From positions 1 to 64,000 of the forward strand of contig CAZJHS010000001.1 in assembly GCA_964545895.1 (NCBI GenBank): a stretch of DNA of 64,000 nucleotides, read 5' to 3'. The notes below the pieces were generated by a model that saw nothing but the letters and a program-made list of their open reading frames with translations, was not told the DNA's origin and did no database searches. A program made the translations under genes and the position numbers. This document shows positions 8,116 to 16,318 of this stretch, piece by piece (position 1 is the first letter of the stretch; every line of letters starts with the position of its first letter). Source of the DNA: UBA6183 sp964545895. GTDB lineage: Bacteria > Bacteroidota > Bacteroidia > UKL13-3.

Positions 8116-8861
8116 TGCCCGAACTTACCGATATTAATTTATACTTATTTCTAGTATTGGCACTTGTAGCCGAAGTGTTAGGTACACTCGGTGGATTTGG
8201 TTCATCACTGCTCTTTGTACCCATTGCCAGCTACTTTTTTAGCTTTCAAACAGCGTTAGGCATTACTGCACTTTTTCATGTGCTAAGTAACCTTACTAAA
8301 ATTGTACTTTTTAAAAAAGGGATTGATAAATTCATACTCATTTGGGTAGGTATACCCGCGGTAATTTTTGTAAGTATTGGAGCCTGGCTCAGTCAGTTTT
8401 TAACCACAAGCTGGCTCGAATTAGCTTTGGGTATTTTTTTAGTACTAACCAGTATTGCATTTTTTATGATGCGCAATAACGTACTAAAACCCACACGCAA
8501 CTATGCCATTTTAGGAGGAACCGTATCTGGATTTATTGCAGGTGCCATTGGTACCGGAGGAGCCATCAGAGGCTTAACGTTAACTGCATTTCAAATAAGC
8601 ACACCCGTTTTTATTGCCACATCAGCCTTTATTGATTTAGCTATTGATAGCAGCAGAAGTATTGTTTATTTTTTTAATGGATACATTAAATCCGATATAC
8701 TTTACCTCATGCCGCCCCTATTGCTGGTAAGTGTATTGGGCACTTACATAGGCAAGCGCTTGTTAAGCAAATTCTCCGATAAGCAGTTTAAACAAATGGT
8801 TTTACTACTCGTTTTCCTTACAGGAGTATCCATGCTTTATAAAGCACTTTGGGCAGCATAA
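8115..8861 (+). CDS. TauE/SafE-type sulfite exporter family permease
   Basis: The 248-residue protein is almost entirely hydrophobic, with about seven or eight predicted membrane helices in two halves. Each half begins with a glycine-rich segment: GTLGGFGSSLLFVP (about 22-35) and SGFIAGAIGTGGAIRG (about 137-152), the internal duplication typical of TauE/SafE. Members export sulfite, sulfoacetate or other small organic anions; the substrate here is unknown. The start codon shares its A with the stop of the kinase gene (TAATG), suggesting translational coupling. Confidence 0.8.
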   Translation: MPELTDINLYLFLVLALVAEVLGTLGGFGSSLLFVPIASYFFSFQTALGITALFHVLSNLTKIVLFKKGIDKFILIWVGIPAVIFVSIGAWLSQFLTTSWLELALGIFLVLTSIAFFMMRNNVLKPTRNYAILGGTVSGFIAGAIGTGGAIRGLTLTAFQISTPVFIATSAFIDLAIDSSRSIVYFFNGYIKSDILYLMPPLLLVSVLGTYIGKRLLSKFSDKQFKQMVLLLVFLTGVSMLYKALWAA

Positions 8862-8886
8862 TCTTAATCATTAACTTTACACCGTT

Positions 8887-9921
8887 ATGAATCCAATTCT
8901 TGTAGAAGTATACCGAAATCAGGTATTAGAAAGCTTTCACCGTGGCGTGATTTGCATAGTGAATCAAAAAAACGAAGTAGTTTTTAGCGTGGGTGATGTA
9001 CACCAAATTTGTTACCCGCGCAGTGCCATGAAACTGCTTCAAGTTATTCCGCTACTTGTTCATGGTGGAATAGAACGGTACAATTTTACTTTAGAAGAAA
9101 TTGCGGTGATGTGCGGATCTCACAATGCAGAAGCCGATCACCTACGTGTAGTAAATAGTATTTTGCAAAAAGTAGGATTAACTCCTGCCGATTTAAATTG
9201 TGGCCCACAATACCCAAGCAGTAAAAAAGATGCTAATGCTTTAATTAAAGCAGATTTAAAACCACAACACATACACAACAATTGCAGTGGTAAACATGCA
9301 GGTATGCTTGCCACTTGTGTGCTGATGAATTGGCCCATTGCAGATTACATCAACCCAAACCACCCGTTGCAACAAGCTATTAAAGAGGTTTGCGCAATAT
9401 TATACGAGTACCCTACCCAAAATATGGTTACAGCCTTAGATGGATGTAGTGCACCTATATTTAGCGTACCGGTAATTAACCAAGCCATTGCATATAAAAA
9501 CTTAGTAAGCCATAAACACTTACCTTTACACATACAGCAAGCCTGCAAAATTATTGTTGATGCCGTAAGTAAATTCCCTTTTATGGTAGCCGGCAGTAAA
9601 AGATACTGCACAGATATGATGCAAATTACTGCTCCACAAATTATTGGAAAAACAGGTGCCGAAGGTGTTTTTTGCATGACCTTTACCGAACAAAAACTTG
9701 GTGTTTGTATAAAAGTGGATGATGGAAAAATGTTACCACAATATAATGTGGCGCAAGCCATAGTGCAGGCTTCTACCCTTTTTACTGATGATGAATTGGC
9801 TCCGCTAAACCATCACTTAAAGGCAGATATAACTAACTTTAACAAACTTATTACAGGCGCTATTTCGGTAAACCAAGAGATACTTAATGCACTTTCATCG
9901 TCCAATTTTGCTAGCGCATAA
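8887..9921 (+). CDS. L-asparaginase II family protein (PF06089 type)
   Basis: The 344-residue protein resembles the thermolabile, Rhizobium-type asparaginases (PF06089) rather than the classical E. coli family. Recognisable segments are YPRSAMKLLQVIPL (containing the SxxK-like nucleophile region), VMCGSHNAEADH, NNCSGKHAGMLATC and GKTGAEGVFCM, with several conserved Cys and His. It probably hydrolyses asparagine to aspartate and ammonia in the cytoplasm, since no signal peptide is seen. It starts 25 nt after the permease and may belong to the same transcript. The family call is good; substrate preference is inferred. Confidence 0.8.
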   Translation: MNPILVEVYRNQVLESFHRGVICIVNQKNEVVFSVGDVHQICYPRSAMKLLQVIPLLVHGGIERYNFTLEEIAVMCGSHNAEADHLRVVNSILQKVGLTPADLNCGPQYPSSKKDANALIKADLKPQHIHNNCSGKHAGMLATCVLMNWPIADYINPNHPLQQAIKEVCAILYEYPTQNMVTALDGCSAPIFSVPVINQAIAYKNLVSHKHLPLHIQQACKIIVDAVSKFPFMVAGSKRYCTDMMQITAPQIIGKTGAEGVFCMTFTEQKLGVCIKVDDGKMLPQYNVAQAIVQASTLFTDDELAPLNHHLKADITNFNKLITGAISVNQEILNALSSSNFASA

Positions 9922-9984
9922 CTTTAAGTTATGTAAATAATTAGCCACAAATACGTGCTGATGTACATAGTATTTAAACTTAAT

Positions 9985-9992
9985 TACCTTTG
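9985..9992 (+). promoter_or_regulatory. -7 promoter element (TACCTTTG) upstream of the NifU-like gene
   Basis: TACCTTTG is an exact match to the TAnnTTTG consensus of the Bacteroidota primary sigma factor and lies 17 nt upstream of the ATG. No good TTG is found at the usual -33 distance. Confidence 0.5.
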
Positions 9993-10009
9993 CATGCACA
10001 ATTAAATTA

Positions 10010-10591
10010 ATGAGCATGACAGACACCTCAACATTTTTAGACGTATACAGCGAAGCAACACCAAACCCAGAAACTTTAAAGTTTGTGTTTAATCGCATGA
10101 TATTACCCGACCAAACTGCTGATTTTCCAACAGCAGCCAACACACAAAATTCGCCTTTAGCAAAAAATCTATTCGAGTTTAGTTTTGTAAATGGCGTATT
10201 TATTATGAATAATTTTGTAACCATTACTCGTACACCAGGTACCGAGTGGGAAGAGATTGTTCCTATTATGAAAGAGTTTTTAAAATCATACGTAGCAGCA
10301 GGCGAACCAATTGTACTAGATACAACTCCTGAAACAGTAAAAGATTTTGGAAGCGACAACCTAATTGTGGCTCAAATAAAAGAGATTTTAGATACCTATA
10401 TTAAACCGGCAGTAGAAGTTGATGGAGGTTTAATTTCGTTCCGTGATTATGAAAACGGGATTGTTACTGTTGAACTTCGTGGTTCATGTAGTGGTTGTCC
10501 TTCGTCTACGGTTACTTTAAAACGTGGTATTGAAGGTATGCTTACCCGTATGGTACCAGAGGTAAAAGAAGTTGTTGCTCACGCATTATAA
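10010..10591 (+). CDS. NifU/Nfu family Fe-S cluster carrier protein
   Basis: This 193-residue cytosolic protein has the two-domain Nfu layout. The N-terminal Nfu_N domain (about 1-95) contains EATPNPETLKFVFNR and PLAKNLFEFSFVNGVFI. The C-terminal NifU domain (about 115-193) has VDGGLISFRDYENG and the cluster-binding RGSCSGCPSS with Cys160 and Cys163. Nfu proteins carry [4Fe-4S] clusters to target enzymes. An ATG at 10016 is an alternative start. It is followed by a strong terminator and is probably monocistronic. Confidence 0.9.
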   Translation: MSMTDTSTFLDVYSEATPNPETLKFVFNRMILPDQTADFPTAANTQNSPLAKNLFEFSFVNGVFIMNNFVTITRTPGTEWEEIVPIMKEFLKSYVAAGEPIVLDTTPETVKDFGSDNLIVAQIKEILDTYIKPAVEVDGGLISFRDYENGIVTVELRGSCSGCPSSTVTLKRGIEGMLTRMVPEVKEVVAHAL

Positions 10592-10621
10592 CAACTCATT
10601 TATTCTTAAAATACCGCATAA

Positions 10622-10659
10622 AAAAATCCCCGCTCCGAATACTCGGAGCGGGGATTTTT
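10622..10659. terminator. Bidirectional intrinsic terminator
   Basis: A 12-bp perfect stem (TCCCCGCTCCGA / TCGGAGCGGGGA) with an ATAC loop is flanked by an A-run on the left and a T-run on the right. It serves the NifU-like gene on the plus strand and the convergent T9SS protein on the minus strand. Confidence 0.9.
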
Positions 10660-10678
10660 AGTTTATAGCCATTGCTAA

Positions 10679-12889
10679 TTATTTAGCAATTACTAAACGC
10701 TTAGTAGCAACTTCGTTTTCACCTTTAATGTTAACGAAGTAGATACCGTTGTTTAAGTTAGTAGCATCAAAGAATACTGAATGCTCACCTTTAGCGTAGC
10801 TACCAGTGTTTACATCCATTACTTTTTTACCAGTTACGTCAACAATAGTAATTTCTACTTGGCTTGTAGCATTAGTAGTAAAGTTTACTGCTGTTAAACC
10901 GCTAGTTGGGTTAGGGTAAATAGATGCAGGCATTGTTTGAGTTGCTGCATTTTCTTCTACACCTACGTTCCAAGCTAATGGAACTTCAACTACGTTTAAT
11001 ACTTCGTGTTTTTTAGTATCTGCGTTGTAGTATGAAACGAAACCAACAATATGCATATCATAATGTTTGTTCATTACCTCACCAGAAATAGTATTACGTA
11101 ACTCTTCGTTTACTTGTCCATCAGCAACATCGTAAGTAGCAGTTGCTACCGCAGGAATAGTATATGAGTATGATTGTGAGTAAACGCCATCACCAGCAGG
11201 TGTTGTAGGAATTACTGATGCAGTACCCCAAGCAGAAGAAGGTATACTACGTACGGTATGTTGGTGTTTGTAACCTACAATGTATGATGGCAAAGTAGGT
11301 AATACAGGTGAGCTTGTAGCAGCACCTTCTGCAAAGTAGTTACGTTGGTTCCAAGTCATGCTCGTAGCACTAATTTTAGGACCACGTACATTGTTTTCCA
11401 TAATATACGCATTTAAACGTAAATCACCTGGTAAAGCAAAATCAACAAAGTTAGCTTGTACTTTAAAAGTAACAGTACGTGTTGCTGCATTGTAAACTCT
11501 TTCAGTAATGCTCACGTTAACTGGAGTAGCTGCATTTAAGCGCTCAGTAACTTTTTCTGCCCATAAACCACGGTTTAAGCCAGTAGTAGTTTGGTCACCA
11601 AAAGTAACACGGTCAACTACACCATAAGGATAGCCTGTTGCAAATGCAGTATTAATTGTATTACTGTTTGTATTGGTCATACCATCGCTGTTATGATGAA
11701 CAACACCTACCACTTTACCTACATTAGCTGCTTCTTCTAATAATAATCCTAATCTGTAATGTCCATCTGGGCAATATCCGCACCATGCACCTGAACCTTC
11801 TTCAACCAATACACGTTTAGTACCAGTGGTACCTTTGTTAATAAAAATTGTAGTAGCTAAAGTATCACTGGTTACTGAACCACCATTGATACCAGTTACC
11901 CAAATTTTAACATTTTTAGTTGTACCAGCATCAGCCAATAAACCAACATAGTTTGTAGTTGAAGTTAAGGTACCTAAACCTCCGCTAGCAGACATAGCAG
12001 TAGTAAATGGAGTACTTACTGTTGCGCCATTATTTACACTGTAGTTAATAGTACCACTAGTAATAGCTGATGAACCAAAGTTAGCAGCTTGTACAGAAAT
12101 AGCTACACCTGAAGTGTTATTAGCGCTTGCAATATCAGCTGTTAAATCAGTTTTTAATTTCATTGCAACTGCTGCTTGAGTACCAGGGTAAAATGAATAC
12201 ACGTCACTAGCTGTTGCATCGTATGAACCATTTGCACCACCAAAGTTTTGATTAGGGCTACTTAAAATTTGATATCCTACTGTTCCATCAGCGTTTTGTA
12301 CACCAATAGTTGCAGCAAAACCACCAAAACCGTAGTTTTCTACAATATCAAAATGGTTATCTGCTTCGTATAAACGAATAGCGAAATAAGTAACGTTAGT
12401 TGATGAAGTACCATCGTTAGTTTGTACTAAACGCCATTGTATAACTTGTACTCGATTAGGTGCAGTGCCTAAAGTCCACATTCTTACATCTGAAGGGAAA
12501 GTATTATTACCTGAAGTAATAGTTTGTAAGCGTAAGTTATCCCAAAAAGGGAAAATAGCTAGTTTAGGAGCTGTAGCTGAAGGCAAAGCAACGTTTGCAC
12601 TTACATCAGTTGTCTGAGATAAATCAAAAGTTAAGTAACCACTTGTACTTACTTTAAATTGGTTGTAAGGAATACCGTACAAATTAAAAGCAAATGGTAA
12701 ATTTTGAGTACCAGATAGCACACCAGCTTGAGCCGTTGCAGTTCCTGTAATAATAGAAACTACACCTGCTGTTTCATTCATAGTGTAAGGAGCAACTGTT
12801 CCTTTACTTGCAATGTGGTAGTACCCTTGAGCCATGGCACCAGCACTAACTAATGCTGAAGCGGCTAACGAAAGTAAAACTTTTTTCAT
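10679..12889 (-). CDS. Large T9SS-exported Omp28-like protein with thioredoxin-like CxxC domain
   Basis: The 736-residue protein has a signal peptide (MKKVLLSLAASALVSAGAMA). Its first part (about 25-240) is a beta-rich domain. A middle stretch (about 245-350) resembles an adhesion-type beta-sandwich. About residues 355-590 carry an Omp28-like region with the thioredoxin-type motif GSGAWCGYCPDGH. It ends in a T9SS type A sorting domain (YPNPTSGLTAVNF, VNIKGENEVATKRLVIAK). It is probably secreted or attached to the surface. A related lipidated protein is encoded at 56404-57324. It is transcribed divergently from the next T9SS gene. Function is unknown; a redox role for WCGYC is inference. Confidence 0.8.
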   Translation of the reverse strand: MKKVLLSLAASALVSAGAMAQGYYHIASKGTVAPYTMNETAGVVSIITGTATAQAGVLSGTQNLPFAFNLYGIPYNQFKVSTSGYLTFDLSQTTDVSANVALPSATAPKLAIFPFWDNLRLQTITSGNNTFPSDVRMWTLGTAPNRVQVIQWRLVQTNDGTSSTNVTYFAIRLYEADNHFDIVENYGFGGFAATIGVQNADGTVGYQILSSPNQNFGGANGSYDATASDVYSFYPGTQAAVAMKLKTDLTADIASANNTSGVAISVQAANFGSSAITSGTINYSVNNGATVSTPFTTAMSASGGLGTLTSTTNYVGLLADAGTTKNVKIWVTGINGGSVTSDTLATTIFINKGTTGTKRVLVEEGSGAWCGYCPDGHYRLGLLLEEAANVGKVVGVVHHNSDGMTNTNSNTINTAFATGYPYGVVDRVTFGDQTTTGLNRGLWAEKVTERLNAATPVNVSITERVYNAATRTVTFKVQANFVDFALPGDLRLNAYIMENNVRGPKISATSMTWNQRNYFAEGAATSSPVLPTLPSYIVGYKHQHTVRSIPSSAWGTASVIPTTPAGDGVYSQSYSYTIPAVATATYDVADGQVNEELRNTISGEVMNKHYDMHIVGFVSYYNADTKKHEVLNVVEVPLAWNVGVEENAATQTMPASIYPNPTSGLTAVNFTTNATSQVEITIVDVTGKKVMDVNTGSYAKGEHSVFFDATNLNNGIYFVNIKGENEVATKRLVIAK

Positions 12890-13080
12890 GTTGTTATTTA
12901 AAAATTGGTTGTTGTGTTAATTTAATAAGTATGCATATTTAAATATTATTTTTCCAAAATCCAACCCTTCTGTGTAAAGTTCGTAAAATTTACTTTACCT
13001 TTTACTTAATTGGTGCTAAAACTTGTAAATACAAGTATCAACCACTACTTTCGTTACTACAATATATTATAGTAAGTTAC

Positions 13081-13770
13081 ATGAAAAAAATATTTTACCT
13101 TTTTGCATTAGTTGCATTCTTAATCACAGGCATTAATGCCCAAAATATTACTATTAATCCACGAGTTAGAAATGTGGAAGGACCAAACAGTGGTTCTAAA
13201 TATGCTCAAGCTATTGTAACCAACGATTCTAGCGCATCCGTTAATGATACCATGTTTTCATGGACGATAGTTGATTACAGTATTCCAGCTTCATGGGAGT
13301 TTTCTTTTTGCGATAATTTTGATTGCTATTATAATATAGGTTTAAATAGTATGCGTACTTTTATTTTACACCCAGGAGAATCTGGACCTTTAAAAGGCGA
13401 TTTTATTTTTAATGGCAATGGCGGTAATGGTCAAGTTAAAGTGGTTGTAAAATCATTAACCAATGCTAACTTAATAGATACATTTACCATGGTAGCTAAA
13501 GGCTGGGCAACTGGATTAAATAACATTAACAAAAAAGCAGAGGTTAGTTTTTATCCAAATCCAGCAAAAGATATGGTTACTATTAAATACAACACCAACA
13601 AAAATATTGATGTTACTATTTATAACGTATTAGGCACAAAAGTAAAAACCTTTGTAATGAGTAATGGCGAAGCAGCTATTAACATAAGCGAATTACAAAA
13701 AGGCATGTACTTTATTAGTTTTAACGATAATGGTACTTTAGTTTCAAAATCATTTACTAAAGCCGACTAA
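13081..13770 (+). CDS. T9SS-exported protein of unknown function
   Basis: This 229-residue protein has a signal peptide ending GINAQ (about 1-21). Residues about 22-140 form a beta-rich domain with two Cys in FCDNFDCYYN and a glycine-rich NGNGGNGQVKV segment; it resembles generic immunoglobulin-like domains but no family is recognised. The C-terminal 80 residues are a T9SS type A sorting domain (FYPNPAKDMVTIKY, GMYFISF). It is probably secreted or surface-bound. It is single-gene, with a strong terminator immediately after it, and divergent from the Omp28-like gene. Confidence 0.75.
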   Translation: MKKIFYLFALVAFLITGINAQNITINPRVRNVEGPNSGSKYAQAIVTNDSSASVNDTMFSWTIVDYSIPASWEFSFCDNFDCYYNIGLNSMRTFILHPGESGPLKGDFIFNGNGGNGQVKVVVKSLTNANLIDTFTMVAKGWATGLNNINKKAEVSFYPNPAKDMVTIKYNTNKNIDVTIYNVLGTKVKTFVMSNGEAAINISELQKGMYFISFNDNGTLVSKSFTKAD

Positions 13771-13790
13771 ATAAATACACCGTATTACTA

Positions 13791-13826
13791 AAAAGCCCCG
13801 TAGCGATAACTCGTTACGGGGCTTTT
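13791..13826 (+). terminator. Intrinsic terminator
   Basis: A 12-bp stem (GCCCCGTAGCGA / TCGTTACGGGGC, one G-U pair) with a TAAC loop, preceded by AAAA and followed by TTTTATTT, ends the T9SS gene. Confidence 0.9.
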
Positions 13827-13930
13827 ATTTTATGATACACTTTTTGTGTAATTTGGTTTTGCAGCGCATTTCACACCTTATGCAAATTATTAATAATTAG
13901 AAGAACTAGCTTATGGCTCAATTAAAAACA

Positions 13931-13961
13931 AAAAAGGTTGCCCAGTTAAGGACAACCTTTT
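13931..13961 (-). terminator. Terminator of tRNA-Cys
   Basis: Stem AAAGGTTG-C-CC / GG-A-CAACCTTT with a six-base loop lies just 3' of tRNA-Cys on the minus strand and is followed there by a T-run (complement of the A-run before 13936). Confidence 0.75.
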
Positions 13962-13965
13962 GATG

Positions 13966-14036
13966 AGGTATCGAGCGGATTCGAACCGCTGTAGCAGCTT
14001 TTGCAGAGCTGAGCCTAGCCTCTCGGCCACGATACC
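13966..14036 (-). tRNA. tRNA-Cys (GCA)
   Basis: On the minus strand the sequence folds into a full cloverleaf: acceptor GGTATCG / CGATACC, a D-arm with GGCCGAGAGGC, an anticodon loop CTGCAAA giving anticodon GCA, and a T-arm with GCGGTTCGAATCCGC. The discriminator is U, as usual for tRNA-Cys. CCA is not fully encoded. A TTG-N18-TATATTTG promoter lies just upstream. Confidence 0.95.
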
Positions 14037-14052
14037 TTTTGGAGAGAGCGTG

Positions 14053-14081
14053 CAAATATACACATAATAATGAGTACACAA
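14053..14081 (-). promoter_or_regulatory. Promoter of tRNA-Cys
   Basis: Read on the minus strand this is TTG (14081-14079), an 18-nt spacer and TATATTTG (14060-14053), followed 17 nt later by the tRNA 5' end. It matches the Bacteroidota -33/-7 pattern and is nearly identical in layout to the tRNA-Leu promoter. Confidence 0.75.
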
Positions 14082-14168
14082 ATTTTTAAAAGAGAAATTT
14101 AAGTTTTAACTCATTACTTTTTGATGATAAAGCAATTAATTTGCACTAAACAAACTACCATTAATTAA

Positions 14169-14672
14169 ATGAAAAAAGTAATTTATGTGGCATTGGCAAC
14201 TTTCACTATTGCATGCTCGTCAAACACCAACACAAACTCAACAACTGCTAACGATAGCACAGCTACCGAGCAAACAGCTACAAAAGCAGAATTCTTTGGC
14301 GATTCGATTACCTTAGATAGTGCCATTACTTTAGATGAGTTAAAGGTACTTATGGCCGATAAAAAAGAGTTAGCCGTGAAGGTTACTGCTCCTATTAATG
14401 CGGTTTGCAAGAAAAAAGGCTGCTGGATGGAATTAATTGCTGGCGATAGCAGCACCATGCGCGTAACCTTTAAAGATTATGGCTTCTTTGTTCCTAAAGA
14501 TGCTAGTGGCAAAACTGCTACCGTAATGGGTATTGCTAAAGTAGAGGAAACATCTATTGCCGATTTACAAGAGTATGCTAAAGATGATGGAAAAAGCAAA
14601 ACCGACATTGAAGCGATTAAAGAACCTAAACGTGAGTTAGTGTTTGAAGCTAGCGGTGTTGTTTTGCAATAA
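14169..14672 (+). CDS. DUF4920 domain lipoprotein
   Basis: The 167-residue protein has a lipoprotein signal with lipobox TIAC (Cys16), then a Thr/Asn-rich tether (about 17-40). The DUF4920 domain follows: FFGDSITLDSAITLDELKVL, the cysteine pair CKKKGCWMEL, and FKDYGFFVPKDASGK. The CKKKGCWM segment resembles a metal- or redox-active site, but the role of DUF4920 is not established. It is exported and membrane anchored. The next gene, 14 nt downstream, is another lipoprotein with a haem-type CxxCH motif, so the two probably form an operon. Confidence 0.8.
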   Translation: MKKVIYVALATFTIACSSNTNTNSTTANDSTATEQTATKAEFFGDSITLDSAITLDELKVLMADKKELAVKVTAPINAVCKKKGCWMELIAGDSSTMRVTFKDYGFFVPKDASGKTATVMGIAKVEETSIADLQEYAKDDGKSKTDIEAIKEPKRELVFEASGVVLQ

Positions 14673-14686
14673 TACCTTTATACCAC

Positions 14687-15208
14687 ATGCAATTTAAAAC
14701 CTTAATTACCCTTAGCGCAATTTGCTGCTTGGTATTAGCTATTGCTTGTACCAACCAAACTGCAACAAATAATAACGGAGCCAAGGATTCATCAGGCATT
14801 GATATTCCTAAGACTGAGGTAAGAGGACTTGATACGGCTGAATCGTGTGCTAAACCTACTAAGTATCCTAATCAAGATAAGCCAATGGCTTTAATGATGC
14901 GCCAAATGGCCGATAATGCACAAAAAATGAAGGATTTGGTTTTAGCCAATAAACAAATAACCGAAAAAGATTTTCCGTTTATTCGTTTTCATTTGGTTGA
15001 ACCAACAGACCCTGACGTGTTACAACCTCAATTTTTTGAAAACGCTAGACTTTTACAACAAAGTCATCAGGCAATGGTTAAAGCGCCTTTGGCCAAACAA
15101 AAAGAAATGTACACTGCATACATCAATCAATGCATAAATTGTCATCAAATTTATTGCAGTGGTCCGCTTAAGCGTATACGAAAGCTAACACTTGATTTTA
15201 AAGAATAA
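14687..15208 (+). CDS. Lipoprotein with a C-terminal CxxCH haem-like motif
   Basis: The 173-residue protein has a lipobox LAIAC (Cys21) and a Thr/Asn/Asp-rich tether. The mature part is mainly helical, with ALMMRQMADNAQKMKDLVLANK and a C-terminal helix preceding INQCINCHQIYC, where Cys149-x-x-Cys152-His153 fits c-type haem attachment. Possible axial Met residues lie in the first helices. It resembles small class II-like cytochromes (four-helix, C-terminal haem), which is inference. A further Cys follows four residues after the CxxCH. It is co-directional with the DUF4920 gene and followed by a strong terminator. Confidence 0.7.
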   Translation: MQFKTLITLSAICCLVLAIACTNQTATNNNGAKDSSGIDIPKTEVRGLDTAESCAKPTKYPNQDKPMALMMRQMADNAQKMKDLVLANKQITEKDFPFIRFHLVEPTDPDVLQPQFFENARLLQQSHQAMVKAPLAKQKEMYTAYINQCINCHQIYCSGPLKRIRKLTLDFKE

Positions 15209-15243
15209 AAAAATCCCGCTAAACATTGTTTAGCGGGATTTTT
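15207..15243. terminator. Bidirectional intrinsic terminator
   Basis: A 12-bp stem (ATCCCGCTAAAC / GTTTAGCGGGAT) with an ATT loop has an A-run on the left and a T-run on the right. It separates the convergent lipoprotein and PDH E1 beta genes. Confidence 0.9.
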
Positions 15244-15266
15244 ATTTTGGTGTATTTGCGTTTTAA

Positions 15267-16244
15267 TTAACGATACATTACTTCTTTTACAGCCTTTACA
15301 ATTTTCTCAACGCTAGGTAAAAATGCTTGTACAAATGTAGGAGCGTAACCTAACGGGGTATCTTCCGTATTAACACGTCTTATTGGTGCATCTAAGTAAT
15401 CAAAAGCTTGTTTTTGTACCATATAGGTAATTTCGCTACTGATACTTGCTAGTGGCCACGCCTCTTCAACAATTACTAATCTGTTTGTTTTCTTTACAGA
15501 CTCGATAACTGTATCGTAATCAATTGGACGAACAGTACGCAAATCAATAACCTCAACGCTAACACCATCTTTAGCTAACTCTTCTGCTGCTTGAAAAACA
15601 ACTTTTAAAATTTTACCAAAACTTACAATGGTTACATCGGTTCCTTCACGTTTAATATCGGCTTTACCAATTGGCAAATAGTATTCTTCCTCTGGCACTT
15701 CACCTTTATCGCCATACATTTGCTCACTTTCCATAAAAATAACTGGATCGTTATCTAAAATGGCCGATTTTAATAAACCTTTTGCATCATATGGGTTAGA
15801 AGGAACAACCACTTTTAAACCTGGGCAGTTTGCATACCAATTTTCGAATGCTTGAGAGTGCTGCGCACCTAATTGACCAGCAGAACCTGTTGGACCACGA
15901 AACACCATTGGAATATTAAATTGGCCTCCGCTCATTTGGTACATTTTAGCTGCCGCATTTATCACCTGATCAATAGCTACTAAGCTAAAGTTAAAGGTCA
16001 TAAACTCAATAACAGGGCGTAAACCATTCATAGCTGCACCAACACCAATACCCGCAAAGCCTAATTCGGCAATTGGGGTATCAATAATACGTTTAGCACC
16101 AAACTCATCAAGCATACCTTGACTAACTTTGTAAGCACCATTGTACTCGGCAACCTCTTCGCCCATTAAAAAAATATTTGGGTCTTTACGCATCTCTTCG
16201 CTCATGGCTTCGCGCAAAGCCTCTCTAAATTGAATAACTCTCAT
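15267..16244 (-). CDS. pdhB: Pyruvate dehydrogenase E1 component, beta subunit
   Basis: The 325-residue protein matches the transketolase-type beta subunit of alpha2beta2 2-oxo acid dehydrogenase E1. Recognisable segments are MSEEMRKDPNIFLMGEEV, RIIDTPIAELGFAGIGVGAA, the FRGPTGSAGQLGAQHSQ loop, and the C-terminal RVNTEDTPLGYAPTFVQAFL. With E1 alpha it decarboxylates pyruvate using thiamine diphosphate. No E1 alpha gene is adjacent; an E2 lies at 30579 and an E3 at 54298, so the complex is encoded at dispersed sites. A TTG-N18-TATTTTTG promoter lies immediately upstream. Pyruvate rather than branched-chain specificity is the likelier choice. Confidence 0.85.
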   Translation of the reverse strand: MRVIQFREALREAMSEEMRKDPNIFLMGEEVAEYNGAYKVSQGMLDEFGAKRIIDTPIAELGFAGIGVGAAMNGLRPVIEFMTFNFSLVAIDQVINAAAKMYQMSGGQFNIPMVFRGPTGSAGQLGAQHSQAFENWYANCPGLKVVVPSNPYDAKGLLKSAILDNDPVIFMESEQMYGDKGEVPEEEYYLPIGKADIKREGTDVTIVSFGKILKVVFQAAEELAKDGVSVEVIDLRTVRPIDYDTVIESVKKTNRLVIVEEAWPLASISSEITYMVQKQAFDYLDAPIRRVNTEDTPLGYAPTFVQAFLPSVEKIVKAVKEVMYR

Positions 16245-16260
16245 TATTAAAAATTTGTTG

Positions 16261-16289
16261 CAAAAATAATAGGATTAAGGAGCTTTCAA
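16261..16289 (-). promoter_or_regulatory. Promoter of the PDH E1 beta gene
   Basis: On the minus strand: TTG (16289-16287), 18-nt spacer, TATTTTTG (16268-16261), with the ATG 17 nt further. It is a full match to the Bacteroidota pattern. Confidence 0.7.
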
Positions 16290-16318
16290 AGGATATAAAT
16301 AGTGCCCAAAAAATTTAA

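Noticed and set aside
9895..10359. 154-codon minus-strand frame opposite the NifU-like gene
   Set aside because: It is antisense to a clear Nfu domain protein and has no promoter or homology-like features.
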